Shown: positions 16,654 to 24,768 of the stretch, one piece after another | Layout of the letters: the number at the start of each line of letters is the position of its first letter | Position numbering within the stretch: position 1 is the stretch's first letter | Assembly: GCF_044594925.1 (NCBI RefSeq) | Contig: NZ_CP138991.1 | Span: 2,046,001-2,110,000, forward strand | Length of the DNA: 64,000 bases | Direction of reading: 5' to 3' | Source: Maribacter sp044594925 | Lineage (GTDB): Bacteria > Bacteroidota > Bacteroidia > Flavobacteriales > Flavobacteriaceae | The notes under the pieces: model-generated | The model's database searches: none | The model's input: the letters and a program-made list of their open reading frames with translations, nothing else | Told to the model about the DNA's origin: nothing | Made by a program: the position numbers and the translations under genes

Positions 16654-16678
16654 AAAACCACCTTCATGTGGTTTTTTT
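16654..16678 (+). terminator. terminator behind the duplicated tmRNA end
   Basis: AAAACCAC pairs with GTGGTTTT over a 6-nt loop and continues into T's (16672-16678). It would fit as the original terminator of ssrA before an insertion split the gene end from it. Confidence 0.65.
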
Positions 16679-16819
16679 CGTTACACCTGTTGGGTTCAAA
16701 GTAAACAACCTCTGATTAGCATGTGAAGAATTCAAAGGAAATTTAACTTAGGTTTAAACGCAAGCGTCGAATCATTTAAACCTTGCCCGACTGCCAAAAG
16801 ACCGTATAAAACAGAATAC

Positions 16820-17623
16820 TTATTTTCTATTTACTGCTCTTATCAAAAAATTGGAAATAGCCCCTTGGTTACTTTGGTATAGCTCTAAGTACTTCTCCCA
16901 ATTTTGTTTACTAGCGTTTACTTCCCTCACATGAAGTTGAACGGTTTGTAAAATCTTCATCTTAGGAATTACTTGATATTGAATTTGTTTAATTTCTTCA
17001 CTAAAAGGGACACTCCTATTATCTAAAAGGATTGGGTTTAAGTGAAATTCTTGAGCCTTATCATCTCCATCAAAATAATAAAAACTAAGATCCAGAATAT
17101 AATTAATTCTATTCTTTGGAGAACTTAACTTGGCCATCGAATAATTCAAGGTATATGACTGTAATCCCATATAATAATAGCCTTCAGCATTTTCAACGGC
17201 ACCAATTGCGAACTCAAAACTATTTAGCACTTGTTTTTTCTTTTTTTCATCCATACCTATACGTGAAAAAACGAGTTTACTCTTAGGGTCTAAAGAATTA
17301 AAACGACCAGAGGAATCAAAGAGGGAACAGGTAGCGAAGTATTCCTTATTAAAATTATCCGGATTGTAAAATAGTTTAGAAGCACCATCTACCAGTATAG
17401 GAATTAAATTGGCAACCATTTTACTGAAGCCAAAGGAATATGAATCTTGGTTATCAAAATCTTCACGCACAAAATCTAAATTTGAGCTAATATTTTCAAA
17501 TTTAGACTTCTGAATAGTTTTATTGGAAATACTATAATAATCAGACCTTAAAGCCTGTGCTTCAGAAGCATAACACCCAAAAAGGACTAAACCTATTGAA
17601 AATAGTAGATTTTTAACATTCAT
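16820..17623 (-). CDS. exported protein of unknown function, last gene of a two-component operon
   Basis: A protein of 267 residues with a signal peptide ending near ASEAQ (residue 22). The mature chain has no recognised motif; it is rich in Asn, Ser, Lys and aromatic residues. A C-terminal segment (QYQVIPKMKILQTVQLHVREVNASKQNWEKYLELYQ in part) looks helical. It begins 36 bp after the stop of the response regulator gene, so it is probably translated from the same transcript as the kinase and regulator. Together with the exported protein at 20134 it may be an input or output component of the pathway. Confidence 0.7.
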   Translation of the reverse strand: MNVKNLLFSIGLVLFGCYASEAQALRSDYYSISNKTIQKSKFENISSNLDFVREDFDNQDSYSFGFSKMVANLIPILVDGASKLFYNPDNFNKEYFATCSLFDSSGRFNSLDPKSKLVFSRIGMDEKKKKQVLNSFEFAIGAVENAEGYYYMGLQSYTLNYSMAKLSSPKNRINYILDLSFYYFDGDDKAQEFHLNPILLDNRSVPFSEEIKQIQYQVIPKMKILQTVQLHVREVNASKQNWEKYLELYQSNQGAISNFLIRAVNRK

Positions 17624-17659
17624 CTTTAAAATTTTAAAAACTAATGAACCGTAATTTAA

Positions 17660-18283
17660 CTAAAAATCGTATTTCTTTTCTAAAGCATACCTTAGAAGCT
17701 CTCCTTTTCCTTTAAGGCCTAATATTCGTGTCATATTTTTTCGATGCGTATCTACCGTATGTAGGCCTATAAAAAGTTCATCACCGATTTCCCTTGAGGT
17801 CTTACCTTGAGCAATTAATTTTAATATTTCTTTTTGCCGACGTGTCAGTACCCCTTTTTCCGATTTTTTCTTCAACCCATCAAAACTAGCTACCGTAATA
17901 TTGGCATCATAATAGGCTTTACCATTAGCCAAACTGACGATGGCTTCTAAAACTTCTTTTAATGGCGTATTCTTAAGGATATAACCTGTTGCTCCTGCAT
18001 TTATCATTTGATTTACCGCTTCATCTTGATCAAACATTGTAAAAGCCAGTACCTTTATTTCCGGAAATTCCTTTTTTATGATCTCCGTTGCTTGAATTCC
18101 ATCCATTTTCGGCATACGGATGTCGGTTATAACAACATCGGGACGTTTTAAACGCACTAAGTTCACTAAGTCCGCTCCGTCGTTCGCTGTTCCAACAATA
18201 CTTATATTTTCCTCATATTTTAACAGTAGCTTCATCCCATCTATTAAAGATTGGTGGTCTTCTGCAATGGCTATTCTTATCAT
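17660..18283 (-). CDS. NarL/FixJ-family response regulator (LuxR-type HTH)
   Basis: A regulator of 207 residues. The receiver domain has E8-D9, phosphoacceptor D54 (VVITDIRMPKMDG), and the conserved Lys in GYILKNTPLKEV. The C-terminal LuxR helix-turn-helix (about 145-205) begins LTRRQKEILKLIAQGKTSREIG and contains LHTVDTHRKN. It overlaps the kinase by 4 bp (ATGA). NarL-type dimers bind inverted repeats, and two ATACC-N8-GGTAT repeats upstream of this operon are the obvious candidate sites, implying autoregulation. Confidence 0.95.
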   Translation of the reverse strand: MIRIAIAEDHQSLIDGMKLLLKYEENISIVGTANDGADLVNLVRLKRPDVVITDIRMPKMDGIQATEIIKKEFPEIKVLAFTMFDQDEAVNQMINAGATGYILKNTPLKEVLEAIVSLANGKAYYDANITVASFDGLKKKSEKGVLTRRQKEILKLIAQGKTSREIGDELFIGLHTVDTHRKNMTRILGLKGKGELLRYALEKKYDF

Positions 18284-20133
18284 ATTGGTATATCTATAAT
18301 TACTACTGTTCCTTTCGTGAGTTCCGATTCTATATCCAGGCTTCCTTGTAAATGGGCTATACGTTTATCAATACTTTTAAGACCCATTCCTTTTTCCGTA
18401 TTCGTTATTTGATGGGTTTCAAACCCTTTTCCGTTATCCTCTACCAGGACATTTAAGGTATCTCCATGATTGGTAATATGAATATTAACCTCTGTAGCCT
18501 CGGCATGTTTAATTACATTAGTCAACAGTTCTTGTATGATACGGAACAAAGTGAGTTCCATACTGTTCTCTAAACGTGTATCCAAACCATGGTCGGACAC
18601 CGACACCTCTAAGCCTTTAACGATAGAAATTTTCTCTGCCATTTGGTTTACAGCTTGTAGCAAACCTTGTTTTGCCATTAAACCAGAGTTTTTGGCATGA
18701 GCAATAGCTCTTATTTTACCATAGGCTTCGTCTATTAACTCCTCCGTTTTAGAAAAGGTTTCTAAATTTCCTTTTTTCTCCTTTGCCTCTAAGGAATTGA
18801 ACTGAAGCTTTACGGCCGCCATAAGGCTACCCAAGTCATCATGTAATTCATCGGCAACGCGCTGCCGCTCTTTCTCCTGACCCAACACCATGGCATCTAT
18901 AGTTACCAGTTCCTGCTCCTTTAACATATTAGAAACCTTTTGCACCTCCAAAGCTTTTTGTTGCTCGGCCAAAAGTTGTTTACGCTTACTGTTTTTATTG
19001 ATCAAAACGCCAATTATGGTTCCGGTCACCAGCAGAAGTCCTAAAAGAATAGCCCAGTTTCGATTTCTAATATTACTGGATTCCAATTCTAATTTATCCA
19101 GTTTTAGTCTGTCGGTTTGGTTTTGCACAGTCAATATTGATGATTCCAAGGTATTGTTCTTATACCCCAACTCATACTCGATATCTACGGATTTTCGTAA
19201 GTAATAATAGGAGGAGTCATAATTCTCCTCTTTTTCGAATATTGCCGCTGCCAACCTATAATTATAAAAAGTATCCCTTAACTTTTTTGAAGCTTGAGCA
19301 GCTATTTTAAGATAATTTTTAGCTTTAGATAATTGTTTGTTTTCCATATGTAATGCCGCTAATTGCCACGCGACATCTCCCCTAAAATCTTTTTGCCAAT
19401 CATGTCTAGAAGCTAGACTATCCGACTTGACAAAAAAGCTTTTTGACTTATTAAAATTCTCCTCGATCTTATAATAAATTCCTTTCTCATAATAGTATTT
19501 GGGGTAGAGTGAATGTGATTTAGGGAAAAAATTAAAAATTGAATCTAATTTTTCAATATAGCTGTAATACTGAGAATCTACCCCTTCTAGGTCATCATCA
19601 CCTTTGCTCGAGAAAACCAAGCTATAAATGACTATTAAAGCATCATCTGTTTGATCTGACTTGAGCTCAACAAATCGTTCTAAATAGGGTTCAAACTGTT
19701 TACTGCCAATAAATATTTCGGAACGGAACAAATCTAACAAAGCAATTAAAGCAGCCTTTTCTAAAACCGTATTATTTATCTCATAACCTAATTTTAGTGC
19801 TAACGAGAACCGTTTAAATGCCTCAAGATTATTCTGCTTGGTTCCGTAGGTATACTTATAACCTAGAATTAAATTCTTAACAAATCTTAAATAATCACTG
19901 TCATCCTCTCTTAGGGTGGGGATTTTGTTAATATCCGAAGATTTAGTGGATAACAAGAGGGCTAAATTGTAGAGTGACTCGCGTAAATTTTCATCATTTA
20001 CATGAGCAGCTACTTTTTGAGCTTCTACAAAATCTTGATTTTTAGTTAAATCAAAAAACACTTCAATATCAGACGCATGTAAACTTAGGTTCTGTACAAG
20101 AAGGAAAAAGAAAAATCTAGCCCATTTATACAT
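18280..20133 (-). CDS. TPR-containing sensor histidine kinase (HisKA_3 type)
   Basis: A membrane kinase of 617 residues. A signal peptide (to about residue 20) precedes a long periplasmic helical region of TPR type (about 30-350; repeated Y-Y and A-L patterns, e.g. FRGDVAWQLAALHMENKQLS). One transmembrane segment (about 360-380) leads to a coiled coil and the HisKA_3 block KERQRVADELHDDLGSLMAA, then the HATPase motifs LTNVIKHAEA and VEDNGKGFE. Kinases of this class pair with NarL regulators, as here. Its start lies one base after the stop of the exported protein upstream. The periplasmic TPR domain suggests sensing of a protein or peptide. Confidence 0.94.
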   Translation of the reverse strand: MYKWARFFFFLLVQNLSLHASDIEVFFDLTKNQDFVEAQKVAAHVNDENLRESLYNLALLLSTKSSDINKIPTLREDDSDYLRFVKNLILGYKYTYGTKQNNLEAFKRFSLALKLGYEINNTVLEKAALIALLDLFRSEIFIGSKQFEPYLERFVELKSDQTDDALIVIYSLVFSSKGDDDLEGVDSQYYSYIEKLDSIFNFFPKSHSLYPKYYYEKGIYYKIEENFNKSKSFFVKSDSLASRHDWQKDFRGDVAWQLAALHMENKQLSKAKNYLKIAAQASKKLRDTFYNYRLAAAIFEKEENYDSSYYYLRKSVDIEYELGYKNNTLESSILTVQNQTDRLKLDKLELESSNIRNRNWAILLGLLLVTGTIIGVLINKNSKRKQLLAEQQKALEVQKVSNMLKEQELVTIDAMVLGQEKERQRVADELHDDLGSLMAAVKLQFNSLEAKEKKGNLETFSKTEELIDEAYGKIRAIAHAKNSGLMAKQGLLQAVNQMAEKISIVKGLEVSVSDHGLDTRLENSMELTLFRIIQELLTNVIKHAEATEVNIHITNHGDTLNVLVEDNGKGFETHQITNTEKGMGLKSIDKRIAHLQGSLDIESELTKGTVVIIDIPI

Positions 20134-20871
20134 TTAAAAAACAACTTTATTATAACTCTCTTTACATCGTCTACCCGGCATAGCAAATGCTTCTTCATTT
20201 TTATATAGTTGCGCTTCCTCAGTTCTTCGATCATAATCTTCCTTTCTAACCACCAGATAGGCATCTTTATAGAAAAATTCAAAATCAAAGGCCTTTCCAT
20301 TATCCGGTTTACATGCCATCCGCCCGTCCCTCATTAATACCGGTTTACCATTGGCATCAAGCTCTGGAAACATAGGGTTTAATATTCTTTCCGAATGTAA
20401 GTAACTATCCTTTTCAAAATGAATATTACGTAACACATCCTCATTTAAAGAATAGGTGTTTTTATCACTTAGTGCGCGGGTATAAATCTTAAATGTGAGT
20501 CCGTCCAAAGCCCTAGTCGCTGAGACAATAATAGAGTCTATTCCAATGAAATAAGTTGGTTTGTAATTTACTATTTCAAAATTAACCTTCTTCAACGTCT
20601 TGTAGTCAGATCCCATAGTAGATTCGGCCACCTCAATAGAGGCGTAAATCCCATAATTGGTCTGGTAATTCTGGCCCGCCATAATTAATTGTAAGCGACT
20701 ATCATTTAAATCTATCGTGGAACTGTAAGCTTGCGCTGGATTATTTTCAATTTTATTGATAACAATTTTTTGTTTTGCTCCAATAGGAAGGGTCTTTCCC
20801 TGAGCCAATAATAAAAAGGGGATTAAAAATAATAATACGCTTGATAGGGTAGCTTTTTTTAAATTTATCAT
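20134..20871 (-). CDS. exported protein of unknown function, first gene of a two-component operon
   Basis: A protein of about 245 residues from the ATG at 20871 (MINLKKATLSSVLLFLIPFLLLAQ, a clean signal peptide); an ATG at 20895 would add eight residues. The mature part is beta-rich, with no known motif; late features are MRDGRMACKPDNGKAFDFEFF and MPGRRCKESY, with two cysteines that could pair. The stop directly abuts the kinase start. Being first in the operon, it is a candidate ligand-binding or signalling partner of the TPR kinase. That is inference from position only. Confidence 0.7.
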   Translation of the reverse strand: MINLKKATLSSVLLFLIPFLLLAQGKTLPIGAKQKIVINKIENNPAQAYSSTIDLNDSRLQLIMAGQNYQTNYGIYASIEVAESTMGSDYKTLKKVNFEIVNYKPTYFIGIDSIIVSATRALDGLTFKIYTRALSDKNTYSLNEDVLRNIHFEKDSYLHSERILNPMFPELDANGKPVLMRDGRMACKPDNGKAFDFEFFYKDAYLVVRKEDYDRRTEEAQLYKNEEAFAMPGRRCKESYNKVVF

Positions 20872-20926
20872 TTTGAACAATGTTTTTGGTTTCATTTCAA
20901 AGCTCTTAAAAGTATTCTCTTTTTAG

Positions 20927-20946
20927 AATACCCAATAGGCGGTATT
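20927..20946. promoter_or_regulatory. inverted repeat AATACC-N8-GGTATT upstream of the TPR-kinase operon (copy 1)
   Basis: AATACC at 20927-20932 and GGTATT at 20941-20946 are separated by 8 bp. An imperfect -7 element (TACTTTTA on the minus strand, 20914-20907) lies just downstream. A second repeat with the same arms and the same spacing lies 69 bp further upstream. The NarL-type regulator encoded in the operon is the likely binder. Confidence 0.55.
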
Positions 20947-20996
20947 TTCTTAAAAGATATAAAAATAGGTCTAAACCGGTCGCACCACTTCAAAAT

Positions 20997-21014
20997 ATAC
21001 CCAGAACTAGGTAT
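20997..21014. promoter_or_regulatory. inverted repeat ATACC-N8-GGTAT upstream of the TPR-kinase operon (copy 2)
   Basis: ATACC (20997-21001) and GGTAT (21010-21014) flank 8 bp. Arms and spacing equal copy 1 at 20928-20945, and both continue ATACCCA on the left side. Probably a second regulator site, serving either the leftward operon or the rightward small gene at 21072. Confidence 0.55.
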
Positions 21015-21071
21015 TGTTATAACATATCTTACATACTACTTTCAGTCTATTAAAAGCAACTACGACTTAGT

Positions 21072-21305
21072 ATGCGCCCTCCAATAAAATCAAACACTAC
21101 AACTAATGCATATCATTTCATGATAAACGAAGAAAGAGATAAAAAGGTAGAATTAGACTATTTACGTGACCTAGGAGAAAGAAAAATTAGATCTTTGAAA
21201 ACCGCTTACGAACTTACGGAGAGTGAACTCGTTCTTATTCTAAGGCTTCATAGCAAAAAACAGATATACGGCAATACTATCATCAATAAGTTACTTGATA
21301 AATAA
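21072..21305 (+). CDS. small charged protein of unknown function
   Basis: A possible protein of 77 residues (or 61 from the ATG at 21120). It is hydrophilic and helical (ERDKKVELDYLRDLGERKIR, then KTAYELTESELVLILRL). Codon use looks coding, but there is no family match by eye, and its promoter is unclear. It ends 9 bp before the first copy of the 72-nt repeat. If it is not a gene, the stretch is plain intergenic sequence. Confidence 0.4.
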   Translation: MRPPIKSNTTTNAYHFMINEERDKKVELDYLRDLGERKIRSLKTAYELTESELVLILRLHSKKQIYGNTIINKLLDK

Positions 21306-21314
21306 ATACGGGAT

Positions 21315-21386
21315 ACAACCCTTCAGTGAAGTTGTGTTTTGAACTCGGGGGAACTAGAAATGTACTAGAAGTGGAGGGTTTAATTC
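21315..21386 (+). repeat. 72-nt intergenic direct repeat, copy 1 (left border of an 18-kb segment)
   Basis: Starts ACAACCCTTCAGTGAAGTTG and ends GTGGAGGGTTTAATTC. It matches 39212-39284 with three substitutions and one single-base gap, and identity stops sharply at both ends. Both copies lie in the same orientation within 10 bp after the stop of a plus-strand gene. A short hairpin (CAAC..CTTC-agt-GAAG..TTG) sits at its left end. No transposase is near. Its nature is unknown: a recombination border, a dispersed repeat or a small RNA/3' element are all possible. Confidence 0.85.
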
Positions 21387-21496
21387 CAATTATGAAAAAA
21401 ATTTGCAAATAGACTATATACTATTGTCTTAATTTTAGGTACATACAAAAACCACGGTAAATTAGGTCTCCTCATAGTAAATAGCTGAACATCGTT

Positions 21497-22060
21497 CTAT
21501 TCCAACAAAATGCTTACTATTGCGCCCTCACAGGACCAAACTCTAATTAGAGATGAATCTTCTGTCAAACCAATAACTAAATCCTCCAAGTCCTTACCCA
21601 AGACAGTATTTTCTATGGTAGAAATCACATTGATCCCTTCGTATAAATTAGCATTTGTACAACCAGCTCCACAATTATCGTCTATAGTAATCGTAGCCTT
21701 AGTATAACCAACCAATCCATCTATATCAATTTCAAGCGTGCCTCCAAATAGAGCTATGGACGGAGCTGTATTTCCACTCCCCGAGGTAAAGCCTAAAGAA
21801 ATATTGTCGTTCCAACGGCATGTACCGATCTCTAAGCTACAACCACCTTCATTTTCACTTAGACCTACAAAACTTAGCTTTACCCCATCTACTTCACGAG
21901 TTTGATTACAATCCGTAAAAAAGTCCTCCGTGAAATTAATCACAATTGGGTCAAAGTTGTCGATTCCGTCTTTGTCATCATTATTATTGGAGCAAAGTGA
22001 CAATGGCAGAGCTACCAGCATAAGAATTACTGATTTGGCACTAAAAATAAATGATCGCAT
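21497..22060 (-). CDS. putative lipoprotein of unknown function
   Basis: A protein of 187 residues. A hydrophobic signal ends in LVALPLSLCSNNNDD, a plausible lipobox with Cys 23. The mature part contains eight or more cysteines (FFTDCNQT, GGCSLEIGTCRW, NCGAGCTNAN, WSCEG), which suggests disulphides. Gly/Ser/Thr-rich beta segments (LGFTSGSGNTAPSIALFGG) resemble a secreted beta-sandwich. No family is recognised. It is the last of a run of leftward lipoprotein or exported genes (24509 to 21497), with gaps of about 75-140 bp between them. Confidence 0.65.
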   Translation of the reverse strand: MRSFIFSAKSVILMLVALPLSLCSNNNDDKDGIDNFDPIVINFTEDFFTDCNQTREVDGVKLSFVGLSENEGGCSLEIGTCRWNDNISLGFTSGSGNTAPSIALFGGTLEIDIDGLVGYTKATITIDDNCGAGCTNANLYEGINVISTIENTVLGKDLEDLVIGLTEDSSLIRVWSCEGAIVSILLE

Positions 22061-22137
22061 CCTTAAATTTTTATTTTAATATTTCTGTTGTTCAATTAAT
22101 TCTAGGCTTATTCCATGCCATTATCCCCTTTCAATTA

Positions 22138-22695
22138 TTAAAACTTATCACAATATTTCCATCCATTGGAAGTTTTTTTCATATTTAAGTCATCTATCCA
22201 AAATTCATTAGCGTCCTTTCTAGAAAAAACAGAGAAAGGAGTTATGTCAACAGCCCTATACTGTACTTTTACTTTAGCGGAGTTCATGGCGGGTATCTCC
22301 TGTACTTCCAATACTTTGTCCACCTCATATTTATATGCTCTCGCCACTGCTAAATTTCCTTTTTCAGGTATTTGCTCCATGAAAGGCAATGATTTTTCAT
22401 TAAGCTTAATACTATACTCCTTTGTTCCCTTTCTCCAACCTGTAGTAAACTCTCTCAATAACTCCATCTGCAGATAGCCCTCTAATTCTAACTGTACGTA
22501 TTTAGATAAAAGTTCTTGATCATAATCCTTTTTAGTAAATGTTGCTTTACCAATGGCAATACTGGATTTTCTGATTTCAGGTTCAGCTTCCAAGCATTCT
22601 GAAATTATATTTTCAGCTTTAGAATTACTTAAATTATCAGAACCACATGATAGGACCATAATAGCCAAAAAGGTGAGGATAATAGTATTTTTCAT
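22138..22695 (-). CDS. lipoprotein of unknown function
   Basis: A protein of 185 residues with a clear lipobox (LAIMVLSCGSDN, Cys 17). The start ATG is followed by a typical short signal (MKNTIILTF). The mature domain mixes helices and strands (IAIGKATFTKKDYDQELLSK; VKVQYRAVDITPFSVF) and ends NGWKYCDKF. No family recognised. Likely anchored in the outer membrane facing the periplasm. Confidence 0.7.
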   Translation of the reverse strand: MKNTIILTFLAIMVLSCGSDNLSNSKAENIISECLEAEPEIRKSSIAIGKATFTKKDYDQELLSKYVQLELEGYLQMELLREFTTGWRKGTKEYSIKLNEKSLPFMEQIPEKGNLAVARAYKYEVDKVLEVQEIPAMNSAKVKVQYRAVDITPFSVFSRKDANEFWIDDLNMKKTSNGWKYCDKF

Positions 22696-22783
22696 TTTAA
22701 AAAATTAAGTTTAATATTTCTCTTGTCTAACTTTTAAAAGATATAGTAAGTCAGGACTATTACTGATCGCTGTAAACTTTTCG

Positions 22784-23722
22784 TTAATTACTAATGCTTT
22801 TTCCTTTTCTATATTCTATATAGCGGTTACCGGTTTCGCCGGACTCGTTTGAAAATATAATCCCCTTAAAATAATCTACTCGATAATCTCCTTTAGCCCT
22901 GAACCATAAAGTTTCTATATTATTGGACTCAAACTCCTCAGAAAGAGCAATTAGGTCTGAATCTCCACGAAGATTAAAGAGCAACTCTTCGCCATCAATT
23001 TTTATTCCACGAAGACTAACTTCTCTTGCTCCATTTCTAATCAAATAACGTAACTGCAAAAGCATTCTATAATCAACATATTGATACATTGGTATTGAGG
23101 TTGGCTCATCATAGGAAAAGACATCATCTTCTGTAAAATAAACAATACCGTTGAGCGTGCTTGAAAAATCGAATCCATTGTGCCCCGTTGCAAAAAAACC
23201 TGCAGAGGAAAAGGCAAAACCTTCTACATACCTACTACCTAAAAGGTAGGTTTCTATCCTAATACTGTTATCTTTGGTTACAAAAAGGGTACCCCCACTC
23301 TTTTTTGTAATATAATAATCAGACTGAAGCATAACGGCATCTAAAGAATCATAATTCCAGCCTTTCTTGTAATTTACCGTTGAAAATGATTTTAGATTCT
23401 CATCTATAGTTTTTTTTCTTGCAATTTCCATTAGAATTTCAAGCTCTTCCTGGGCATCCGTAGCGCCAAATTCACCAATTACATTCGATGTTCCATAAGA
23501 GAATATAGAAATATTTGCCCCCGGATAATAAAAGTCGTTCCATTGATAACCTATAACGGAATTGATGAATGCTGGTGTCTGCCTAATTCTATCTAGCTCA
23601 ACAAGTGTTACACCAGCGTTATCCGAATTTTCAGAGTTATTGGAATTATCAGAGTCTATAAGTTCTGACTCACAACCCGTAAGTAGCATAATGGTAAAAA
23701 GAACAAAGAATACTTTTTTCAC
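22784..23722 (-). CDS. lipoprotein of unknown function with Asn/Ser-rich linker
   Basis: A protein of 312 residues. The lipobox IMLLTGCESEL (Cys 17) is followed by a low-complexity linker (DSDNSNNSENSDN, about 24-36) that would set the globular domain away from the membrane. Such a linker after the lipidated Cys is common for surface-exposed lipoproteins of Bacteroidota. The globular part has many aromatic residues (YQWNDFYYPGANISIFSYG; YRVDYFKGIIFSNESGETG) and no known motif. Confidence 0.7.
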   Translation of the reverse strand: MKKVFFVLFTIMLLTGCESELIDSDNSNNSENSDNAGVTLVELDRIRQTPAFINSVIGYQWNDFYYPGANISIFSYGTSNVIGEFGATDAQEELEILMEIARKKTIDENLKSFSTVNYKKGWNYDSLDAVMLQSDYYITKKSGGTLFVTKDNSIRIETYLLGSRYVEGFAFSSAGFFATGHNGFDFSSTLNGIVYFTEDDVFSYDEPTSIPMYQYVDYRMLLQLRYLIRNGAREVSLRGIKIDGEELLFNLRGDSDLIALSEEFESNNIETLWFRAKGDYRVDYFKGIIFSNESGETGNRYIEYRKGKSISN

Positions 23723-23858
23723 GATTGTATTATTTTATATGTTAATCTATTTTATTACAAACGATTAAATGACATAATCTCAAGTCCAAAAAACAATAAC
23801 CATTTAAGGTTAATGAAATGTATATTAGTATTTAAACCAAAGTTCTAGGAGCTAATTA

Positions 23859-24509
23859 TTAAAGAACCAAGTAATCATCATAAAACTCGATCCAAACCTT
23901 TCTATTCTTTTTTGTAAACTTCCCATCTAAGTGCTGGTTATTTTTATCTCTATCTTCAGCAGCGCCTAACTGAAATGAATCAAGAATAACACGGAACTCT
24001 ACTTTACTAGAACTATTGATTTGTTGAACTTGCTTTTTTGTTATACGGTACCTGGCATTAGCAACAGAACTTTGGTTCATCATATCATAATCTGTATTGT
24101 ATGACCCATCCGTAGTAAGATCTAAGCGCCCATCATCTAATAGGAATATTAAAGATTCGCCTTCCATAACTCGAACAAAAAGGTCATTATTGGCCTCAAC
24201 TTTAAATAATATAGCCAGCTCATAACTACCGTCTTTTAAAACATGCTTTTCTAAATTCATAAACGTATTGAAAGTAACCGCATCCCCACCAAAAATTAGA
24301 TTACCGAGGGCATTACTTCCTGATAGCTCTGAGAAGACTTTATTTCCTTTCATCTGATAGGTTGTAGTACCTTCAAACTTATCCGATGTTTCATTCACAC
24401 TTACCCCAAAGAGTTGTTTAAAAACACTTTGTTTTTTTCGCTCTTGGCCAGCACTATTAAAGTTTATAGCTATTAAAATGCAAACAAATATTGCTGTTCT
24501 GGATTTCAT
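23859..24509 (-). CDS. exported protein of unknown function, first gene of the leftward unit
   Basis: A protein of 216 residues with a signal peptide ending near NSAGQ (residue 22). The mature chain looks like a single beta-rich domain (VTFNTFMNLEKHVLKDGSYE; RVMEGESLIFLLDDGRLDL) without a known motif. Its promoter region carries a TACGG-N4-CCGTA palindrome at 24563-24578, 21 bp upstream of a near-consensus -7 box, TATGTTTA. It is thus predicted to be coregulated with the divergent FlgO/CsgG-like genes and the operons at 30808 and 34719. Confidence 0.7.
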   Translation of the reverse strand: MKSRTAIFVCILIAINFNSAGQERKKQSVFKQLFGVSVNETSDKFEGTTTYQMKGNKVFSELSGSNALGNLIFGGDAVTFNTFMNLEKHVLKDGSYELAILFKVEANNDLFVRVMEGESLIFLLDDGRLDLTTDGSYNTDYDMMNQSSVANARYRITKKQVQQINSSSKVEFRVILDSFQLGAAEDRDKNNQHLDGKFTKKNRKVWIEFYDDYLVL

Positions 24510-24533
24510 GTTTTACTGCTAATTGATTTTCTG

Positions 24534-24541
24534 TAAACATA
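24534..24541 (-). promoter_or_regulatory. -7 element of the leftward gene at 24509
   Basis: On the minus strand TATGTTTA matches TAnnTTTG except at the last base. It lies 24 bp before the ATG and 21 bp downstream of the palindrome at 24563-24578, the same spacing as at two other promoters of the cluster. Confidence 0.45.
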
Positions 24542-24562
24542 CTAGCAGAGGTAGGCTTTTTT

Positions 24563-24578
24563 TTACGGCATACCGTAA
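24563..24578. promoter_or_regulatory. TACGG-N4-CCGTA operator, copy 1
   Basis: TTACGG-cata-CCGTAA, a 16-bp inverted repeat, sits in the divergent intergenic region between 24509 and 24769. It faces the leftward -7 box at 21 bp. Three further copies lie at 24688, 30684 and 34653; all four are intergenic. Confidence 0.75.
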
Positions 24579-24687
24579 TCCCTTTAAATGTTTGTAATTT
24601 ATCGACGAAAGACAATTAAAATAGGTTAAAGTGTTTAATTTTTGTAAGAAAGACCTGATGCATCAACTAGAGCTAATGAGGTATTTT

Positions 24688-24703
24688 TTACGGGTTTCCG
24701 TAA
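24688..24703. promoter_or_regulatory. TACGG-N4-CCGTA operator, copy 2
   Basis: TTACGG-gttt-CCGTAA lies 65 bp before the ATG at 24769. Downstream are a TTG at 24708-24710 and, 19 bp further, TAACATTG (24730-24737), so here the palindrome sits immediately upstream of a -33 element. Confidence 0.75.
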
Positions 24704-24729
24704 TTACTTGTATATCAATCCTAAAATGA

Positions 24730-24737
24730 TAACATTG
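24730..24737 (+). promoter_or_regulatory. -7 element of the FlgO/CsgG-like gene at 24769
   Basis: TAACATTG matches TAnnTTTG at all but one base and is preceded at 19 bp by TTG (24708-24710), the expected -33/-7 layout. It ends 31 bp before the ATG. Confidence 0.45.
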
Positions 24738-24768
24738 TAAAAGTATTTTAAACGAAAACCTATCGATT

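Larger units (their letters stand above)
16491..16819. other. gene-free stretch downstream of tmRNA: hairpins and a duplicated tmRNA end
   Basis: No protein or RNA gene is seen in these 329 bp. The stretch holds a weak hairpin TCACTC/GAGTGA (16491-16511), the tmRNA terminator (16522-16560), a hairpin AAGGCTA-tttt-TAGCCTT (16569-16586), a second copy of the tmRNA 3' end (16632-16649), a second terminator (16654-16678), and an inverted repeat AGGTTTAAA/TTTAAACCT (16750-16783) that could end the leftward operon. A minus-strand open frame at 16370-16570 is only the antisense of the tmRNA. Confidence 0.6.

Noticed and set aside
21315..21386. C-terminal coding fragment of a gene
   Set aside because: Copy 1 has an open frame across the repeat, but the extra A in copy 2 breaks it, and no upstream coding sequence continues into it.
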